This document shows positions 5,387 to 9,468 of a stretch of 9,468 nucleotides of DNA, piece after piece. The position numbers and the translations under genes were made by a program. The notes under the pieces are model-generated. The model saw only the letters and a list, made by a program, of their open reading frames with translations. It was not told where the DNA came from and made no database searches. The stretch is from Pseudomonadota bacterium (GTDB lineage Bacteria > Pseudomonadota > Gammaproteobacteria > Burkholderiales > Burkholderiaceae_E), in assembly GCA_023389175.1 (NCBI GenBank), contig JAEWEW010000034.1, positions 1-9,468 of the forward strand. The letters are read 5' to 3'. The first letter of the stretch is position 1; each line of letters begins with the position of its first letter.

Positions 5387-7123
5387 GTTGAAGTCCCGGC
5401 CGCTGCTGACGGCGCGAACGATGCCGGCCCGCACGGAGAAATCACCGAAGCATTCGCCCCGGGCGCGCTCCCGGGCGTAACGCCCCAGCAGGACATCGAG
5501 CTCGGTCAGGATGCGTTCCTCGCCGATGTTCCCCAGGTGCAGGCGGTTCAGCCGCTGCCCATCGGGGCTGCCGCCGAGGTACATGTTGTACTTCCCCGGC
5601 GCACGGCCGCTGAAGCCGATCTCGGCTACATAGGGCCGCGCGCAGCCGTTGGGGCAGCCGGTCATGCGCATCACGATCGGCTCGTCGGCCAGCCCGTGGC
5701 GCGCGAGGATCGTCTCCACGGCAGTGACCAGCGAAGGCAGGTAGCGTTCGCTCTCGGCCATCGCCAGGCCGCAGGTCGGCAATCCCACGCAGGCCATCGC
5801 ATTGCGGCGCAAAGCGCTGGAACGGTCCGCCCCGGCCAGCCCGTATTGCTCCAGCAGCGCGGCGATGCGCGGGCGGTTCTTCTCCGCCACGCACGCGATC
5901 ACCACGTTCTGGTTCGGCGTGACGCGGAACTCGCCGTCGTGGATGCGGGCGATCTCGCGCAGCGCCGTCATCAGCCGCAGCTTCCCGCGGTCGACCACCC
6001 GCCCGTTCTCGACGAACAACGTGTAGTGCCACTCGCCGTCGGAGCCCCGGGTCCATCCGTCGTCGTCCGACTGGGTGGTGAAACGGAAGGCGCGGGGCGC
6101 CTCGAGACGGTAGCCGAGGCGCCGGGCGAGCTCGTCGAGGAACCAGTCGAGGCCCTTGTCGTCGATGGTGTACTTGAAGCGAGCGCGGCTGCGGTCCACG
6201 CGATTGCCGAAGTCCCGCTGGATCGCGACGACCGCGGTCGCCACCTCGAGCAGCCGTTCCTTCGGAGTATAGCCGGCGACATCGCCCAGCCGCGGATAGG
6301 TGTGGGGCGCGCGATCGGTGCGGCCCATGCCCCCGCCGACCGTCACGTTGAAGCCGGCAAGCGTCTCGCCGTCCGCGATGGCGATGAAGCCGAGATCCTG
6401 GGTGAAGACGTCGATGTCGTTGCCAGGCGGGATCGCGAACCCGACCTTGAACTTGCGCGGCAGATAGGTTCTGCCGAAGAACGGCTCCTCGGGTGCGGCT
6501 CCGCCTTCTTCCTGCTCGGACGACAGCACCTTGTCGCCGTCGAGCCAGATCTCGTGCCAGGCGCGCTGCGCCGGGATCAGGTGATCCGACGTGCGCCGTG
6601 CGAGCTCGCAGACCTCCCGGTGCAGTGCGGACAGGTGCGGATTGACCGCCGACATCACGCCGCGTGGCACGTCCCCGCAGGCGGCGATGGTGTCGAGCAG
6701 GACCTGGTGCATACCCTGCATCGTCGGCTTGAGGTCACGCTTGAGGACCCCGTGGAACTGGAAGGTCTGCCGCGTGGTGAGACGCAGGCTGCCGTCGCCG
6801 TGGGCAAGGCCGAGGTCGGACAGCTTCAGCCACTGCGCGGGTGTGCAGACGCCGCCCGGCAGCCGTACCCGGATCATGAACTGGTAGGCGGGCTCGAGCT
6901 TCTGCTGCCGCCGCTCCTCCCGCAGGTCGCGATCGTCCTGCTGGTAGATGCCGTGGAACTTCATCAGCTTGGCATCCTGCTCGCGCACCGCACCGGTGAC
7001 CGGGTCGGCAAGGCTCTCCCGGATGGTGCCGCGCAGCTGGTTGCTGCCTGCCTTGAGCCGCTCGTCCGCGGAGAGCCGTTCGAGCGGCTGCGAGATGTCG
7101 AAGCTGCGATCGACCGTGGCCAT
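5381..7123 (-). CDS. cysI: sulfite reductase (NADPH) hemoprotein beta subunit
   Basis: CysI carries siroheme and a 4Fe-4S cluster and performs the six-electron reduction of sulfite to sulfide in assimilatory sulfate reduction, taking electrons from CysJ. The 580-residue product is close to E. coli CysI (570). The cluster/siroheme cysteines are Cys445 and Cys451 in ACVGLPTCGLA, and Cys490 and Cys494 in TGCPNGCARPY; their spacing (6, 39, 4) equals that of E. coli CysI. RKFK at 223-226 supplies the two active-site lysines (224, 226), and RLTTRQTFQFHG at 114-125 is the conserved first-half motif. The two ferredoxin-like/sulfite-reductase repeats are complete. ATG at 7123 is preceded by GGGGAGGG at 5 nt. 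The frame runs open upstream through cysJ to 8428, but that part is a shadow of cysJ. It follows cysJ by 20 bp in one operon. Confidence 0.97.
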   Translation of the reverse strand: MATVDRSFDISQPLERLSADERLKAGSNQLRGTIRESLADPVTGAVREQDAKLMKFHGIYQQDDRDLREERRQQKLEPAYQFMIRVRLPGGVCTPAQWLKLSDLGLAHGDGSLRLTTRQTFQFHGVLKRDLKPTMQGMHQVLLDTIAACGDVPRGVMSAVNPHLSALHREVCELARRTSDHLIPAQRAWHEIWLDGDKVLSSEQEEGGAAPEEPFFGRTYLPRKFKVGFAIPPGNDIDVFTQDLGFIAIADGETLAGFNVTVGGGMGRTDRAPHTYPRLGDVAGYTPKERLLEVATAVVAIQRDFGNRVDRSRARFKYTIDDKGLDWFLDELARRLGYRLEAPRAFRFTTQSDDDGWTRGSDGEWHYTLFVENGRVVDRGKLRLMTALREIARIHDGEFRVTPNQNVVIACVAEKNRPRIAALLEQYGLAGADRSSALRRNAMACVGLPTCGLAMAESERYLPSLVTAVETILARHGLADEPIVMRMTGCPNGCARPYVAEIGFSGRAPGKYNMYLGGSPDGQRLNRLHLGNIGEERILTELDVLLGRYARERARGECFGDFSVRAGIVRAVSSGRDFNA

Positions 7124-7128
7124 GTCGT

Positions 7129-7136
7129 CCCTCCCC
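7129..7136 (-). promoter_or_regulatory. ribosome binding site of cysI
   Basis: GGGGAGGG on the minus strand lies in the 20-bp cysJ-cysI gap, 5 nt before the cysI ATG. It fixes the start and excludes the long in-frame extension into cysJ. Confidence 0.8.
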
Positions 7137-7143
7137 GGTCCGG

Positions 7144-9057
7144 TCAGTAGACGTCGCGCTGGTAGCGGCCGGCCGACTGCATCTCGGCCAACTGCTCGCG
7201 GGCGTCCTCGTCGCCGCGCCCGCGCCCGGCCGCGATGACCGACACCAGCGCGGCATGGACGTCCCGGGCCATGCGGCTCGCGTCGCCGCAGACGTAGAGG
7301 TGGGCACCTTCCTCGATCCACCGGTAGAGCTCGGCACCGTGCTCGCGCACGCGGTCCTGGACATAGACCTTGCCCGCCTGGTCGCGCGAGAAGGCGAGGT
7401 CGATGCGGCCGAGCAGCCCGCTGCGCAGCCAGTCCTGCCACTCCGCCTGGTAGAGGAAGTCGCTGCGGAAGTGGCGCTCGCCGAACACCAGCCAGCTGCG
7501 ACCGCGCAGGCCGCGCGCCTCGCGCTCCTGCATGAAGCCGCGATACGGCGCGACGCCGGTGCCGGCGCCGATCATGACGATCGGCGCGCCGTCGTCCCGG
7601 GGCAGCCGGAAGTTGTCGTTGCGCTGGATGTAGACCGGCACCAGGTCGCCCGGGCCGACCATGTCGGCCAGGTAGCCCGAGGCGACTCCGCGGCGGTCGC
7701 TGCCGTGCAGCCGGTAGCGCAGCGGCGCGAGGCAGATGTGCACCTCGTCCGGCACGAGCGCCGCGCTCGAGGCGATCGAATAGAGGCGCGGCTGAAGCGG
7801 GCGGAGCGCGGCGACGAAGTCCTGCGGCGCGAGACCCGGCACCGGATGCGCGCGCACCAGGTCGATCAGGCGGTGGCCGGCCATGAAGTCCGCGAGGCGC
7901 TTCCGGTCTGCCGCAAGCGCGGTCAGGGACGGGGCACCCGAGAGCTCGGCCCAGCGCTGCACGAAGCGCGGCGTGAGCGCGGCGATCTCGCAGCCAGAGC
8001 CGAGCGCCTCCGCGAGCGTGGCCGCGCCGGCCCGACCCGGCACCGAGGACAGCGTCTCGGCACCGTTCCAGCCGAACAGCGCCATCAGCGCCTCCGCGTC
8101 CGCCGGATCGTTGCGCGGGATGATGCCCAACGCGTCGCCCGGAAGGTAGTCGAGACCCGAATCGGTGAGGTCGAGCTCCAGGTGGCGCGTATCGCGCTCC
8201 GATTGGCGGCCGGTGATGCGAAGGCTCGCGGTCACCTCGGCGGGGAAAGGGCGCGTCTTGTCGTAGGCCGGTGCGGCCGGAGCGGAAGCGAACTCCGCGC
8301 GCAGCCCGGCAGCCACGGACGCCGGCACAGCCACCGGCACCGCGCCCATGGACGGCGACCGGCCAGGTTCGCGCGATGCGGCCTCGGCGAAGGCCTCCTC
8401 GACCCGGTCGAGCGCCTCGTCCATCCACGCGGCCGCCTCCGCGCCATAGTCGACGTCGCAGTCGCGGCGCTCGAGCAAGCGGCGCGCGCCCAGCTCCGCC
8501 AGGCGCAGGTCGAGGCGCTTGCCCGCCTCGCAGAAGAACTCGTAGGTGGAGTCGCCGAGCGCGAGCACGGCGTAGCGCAGTCGCTGCAGGGACGGCGCCT
8601 TGCGCCCGTCCAGGAACTCGAAGAAGCCGGTCGCCGACTGCGGCGGATCGCCGTCACCGTGGGTGCTGGCGACGAAGAGCACCACCTCCTCTTCTGCGAG
8701 TCCGCGGGGCCGGTAGCGGGCCACGTCCTCCGCGCGGGCGACAAGCCCCTTCGCCTTGGCCCTCCCCTCGAGGTCACGCGCAAGGGCCGCCGCATTGCCG
8801 GTCTCGCTCGCGTAGAGGATCCGCACGATCCCGACCGGCGCAGGTGCGGGCACCTGCAGCGCGGCAATGCTGCCGGCGGTGCCGGCGTGCAGGTGATCGA
8901 TCCGGGCGTGATCCACCCGGGCGCGCGCGGCCCCCGCGAGGTAGCCGCCGACCCAGAGCGCCTGCTCGGGCGTGAGCGATTCCGCGAGCTGGCGGATGAG
9001 CTCCCGGTCGGTTTCGCTGATGCCGGCTTCCGGCATCGTCGGCAAGGTCATGTCCAT
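7144..9057 (-). CDS. cysJ: sulfite reductase (NADPH) flavoprotein alpha subunit
   Basis: CysJ moves electrons from NADPH via FAD and FMN to CysI. From ATG 9057 the product is 637 residues; E. coli CysJ is 599. A short N-terminal region resembling the CysJ oligomerisation segment (LTPEQALWVGGYLAG, 28-42) precedes the flavodoxin domain with FMN motifs ASETGNAA (83-90), STHGDGDPP (131-139) and LGDSTYEFFCEAGK (167-180). A linker (about 225-265) leads to the FAD domain with YLPGDALGI (304-312), RLYSIASS (424-431) and GVASGYLAD (457-465). The NADPH domain has IGAGTGVAPYRGFMQ (496-510) and YVCGDASRMARDV (588-600), and the protein ends in the family's YQRDVY. Starts at TTG 9084, ATG 9057 and ATG 9051 are all possible; TTG 9084 is almost at the predicted transcription start, so an ATG is favoured. 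No strong Shine-Dalgarno sequence decides between the two ATGs. Confidence 0.96.
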   Translation of the reverse strand: MDMTLPTMPEAGISETDRELIRQLAESLTPEQALWVGGYLAGAARARVDHARIDHLHAGTAGSIAALQVPAPAPVGIVRILYASETGNAAALARDLEGRAKAKGLVARAEDVARYRPRGLAEEEVVLFVASTHGDGDPPQSATGFFEFLDGRKAPSLQRLRYAVLALGDSTYEFFCEAGKRLDLRLAELGARRLLERRDCDVDYGAEAAAWMDEALDRVEEAFAEAASREPGRSPSMGAVPVAVPASVAAGLRAEFASAPAAPAYDKTRPFPAEVTASLRITGRQSERDTRHLELDLTDSGLDYLPGDALGIIPRNDPADAEALMALFGWNGAETLSSVPGRAGAATLAEALGSGCEIAALTPRFVQRWAELSGAPSLTALAADRKRLADFMAGHRLIDLVRAHPVPGLAPQDFVAALRPLQPRLYSIASSAALVPDEVHICLAPLRYRLHGSDRRGVASGYLADMVGPGDLVPVYIQRNDNFRLPRDDGAPIVMIGAGTGVAPYRGFMQEREARGLRGRSWLVFGERHFRSDFLYQAEWQDWLRSGLLGRIDLAFSRDQAGKVYVQDRVREHGAELYRWIEEGAHLYVCGDASRMARDVHAALVSVIAAGRGRGDEDAREQLAEMQSAGRYQRDVY

Positions 9058-9092
9058 CGTCGCCCGTCGCGTATCCCTGGCCAAAGGCGGGA

Positions 9093-9121
9093 ACTATAGG
9101 CGCCGGGTGCGCGCATACCAA
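9093..9121 (-). promoter_or_regulatory. sigma-70-like promoter of cysJI
   Basis: On the minus strand TTGGTA (9121-9116) and TATAGT (9098-9093) are separated by exactly 17 bp; they match the -35 and -10 consensus at 4 and 5 of 6 positions. In DNA this GC-rich such a pair is unlikely by chance. Transcription would begin near 9086, giving a leader of about 30 nt before ATG 9057. Known cysJI operons are activated by CysB binding just upstream of the -35, but CysB sites are too degenerate to call by eye. Confidence 0.7.
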
Positions 9122-9134
9122 CGACCGATTCGGA

Positions 9135-9180
9135 GCATGGGCCAAACGCCGGGGAATTTGCGCCGGCTCCGCGCCCATGC
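9135..9180. repeat. 8-bp inverted repeat upstream of the cysJI promoter
   Basis: GCATGGGC (9135-9142) and GCCCATGC (9173-9180) are exact inverted repeats 30 bp apart, with a smaller nested pair GCCGG (9148-9152)/CCGGC (9163-9167). The element starts 13 bp upstream of the cysJ -35 hexamer, in the divergent gap with the gene at 9316. It could be an activator site or a hairpin in the leader of the divergent gene; chance is not excluded. Confidence 0.35.
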
Positions 9181-9315
9181 GGTGCGGTGGCGCCGGCGCG
9201 GCGTTGGCCGTGCGGTGCAACCCGTGCGCAACACTCGGGCGCCGCGCGTCCAGCCCGTTACACCGACCGTCCCGGATGCCCGCAGCGGCGGTCGCCCTCT
9301 CGCGAAGATCGGCGC

Positions 9316-9468
9316 ATGACGCGCGCCATCACCTCCCGCTCCCGGATCCCCTTGCCCGTCCGCGGCCAGCGGTGGCGGACGCTCGCGACGCTCGCGGTCG
9401 CTGCCGCCGCGGTGACCGCCGGCCTGCCGGCGACCGCCGCCTTCACGCCGCCGTCGCCGGCCCCGCTC
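9316..9468 (+). CDS. start of a gene for a secreted or periplasmic protein, 3' end cut off
   Basis: From ATG 9316 the frame is open for 51 codons to the window edge. The product begins MTRAITSRSRIPLPVRGQ, giving a strongly basic n-region with six Arg in the first 22 residues. A hydrophobic stretch LATLAVAAAAVTAGL follows, then a likely signal peptidase I site (PATA, cut before AF). The visible mature part is only FTPPSPAPL, a Pro-rich linker-like start. This architecture is that of an exported protein; nothing identifies the family. There is no strong Shine-Dalgarno sequence; the nearest purine-rich tract is GAAGA at 9303-9307. The gene is divergent from cysJI, 258 bp between starts. Confidence 0.6.
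   Translation, partial: MTRAITSRSRIPLPVRGQRWRTLATLAVAAAAVTAGLPATAAFTPPSPAPL

Noticed and set aside
5381..8428. A 1015-codon open frame that would fuse cysI to a long N-terminal extension.
   Set aside because: The part beyond 7123 is the +1/+2 shadow of cysJ on the same strand, Arg/Gly/Ala-rich with no domain. cysI has its own strong ribosome site right before ATG 7123.
5537..9099. Two long plus-strand frames (5537-7150 and 7255-9099) antisense to cysI and cysJ.
   Set aside because: They are mirror frames of well-supported genes in GC-rich DNA, with His/Arg/Val/Ala-biased composition and no recognisable motif.
1..9468. Mobile elements, phage genes, CRISPR arrays, toxin-antitoxin or defence systems.
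   Set aside because: No transposase, integrase, spaced repeats, or pairs of small toxin/antitoxin-like genes were found. The recognised genes are housekeeping or stress types.

Overview
The window is a GC-rich (visibly about 70% G+C) stretch of bacterial chromosome, most likely from a beta- or gammaproteobacterium. That placement is inferred from the gene content: an NADPH-type sulfite reductase (CysJ/CysI), a zinc-finger thioredoxin 2, a SirB2-family membrane protein and a two-PDZ HtrA protease. No transposase, integrase, phage gene, CRISPR array, tRNA or rRNA was seen. Most of the window looks like ordinary core housekeeping DNA.

Layout, left to right. (1) 1-993, plus: the 3' part of an M20D amidohydrolase (hippurate hydrolase/IAA-amino-acid hydrolase type), cut by the window edge. 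(2) 954-1166, minus: a small 70-residue protein of unknown function whose end overlaps the end of the amidohydrolase gene by 40 bp. (3) 1167-1698: a 532-bp gap with no convincing gene. It contains a 12-bp perfect inverted repeat followed by a textbook intrinsic terminator on the plus strand, with no protein gene just upstream, so it is a candidate small RNA or attenuated leader. (4) 1699-5302, plus: an AI-2E/PerM-family transporter, thioredoxin 2 (trxC), a SirB2-family membrane protein, and a periplasmic HtrA/DegQ-type protease. trxC and the SirB2 gene are only 19 bp apart and are probably co-transcribed. (5) 5381-9057, minus: cysJ followed by cysI, separated by 20 bp, with a good sigma-70-like promoter ahead of cysJ. 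(6) 9316-9468, plus: the beginning of a gene that encodes a signal peptide and runs off the window, divergent from cysJI.

How the genes work together. CysJ passes electrons from NADPH through FAD and FMN to the siroheme/4Fe-4S protein CysI, which reduces sulfite to sulfide for cysteine synthesis. Thioredoxin 2 is a cytoplasmic disulfide reductase and the HtrA protein a periplasmic quality-control protease, so the trxC-sirB2-htrA stretch has a stress/envelope flavour, though only proximity supports a link. The least explained part of the window is the 1440-1570 RNA-like element.
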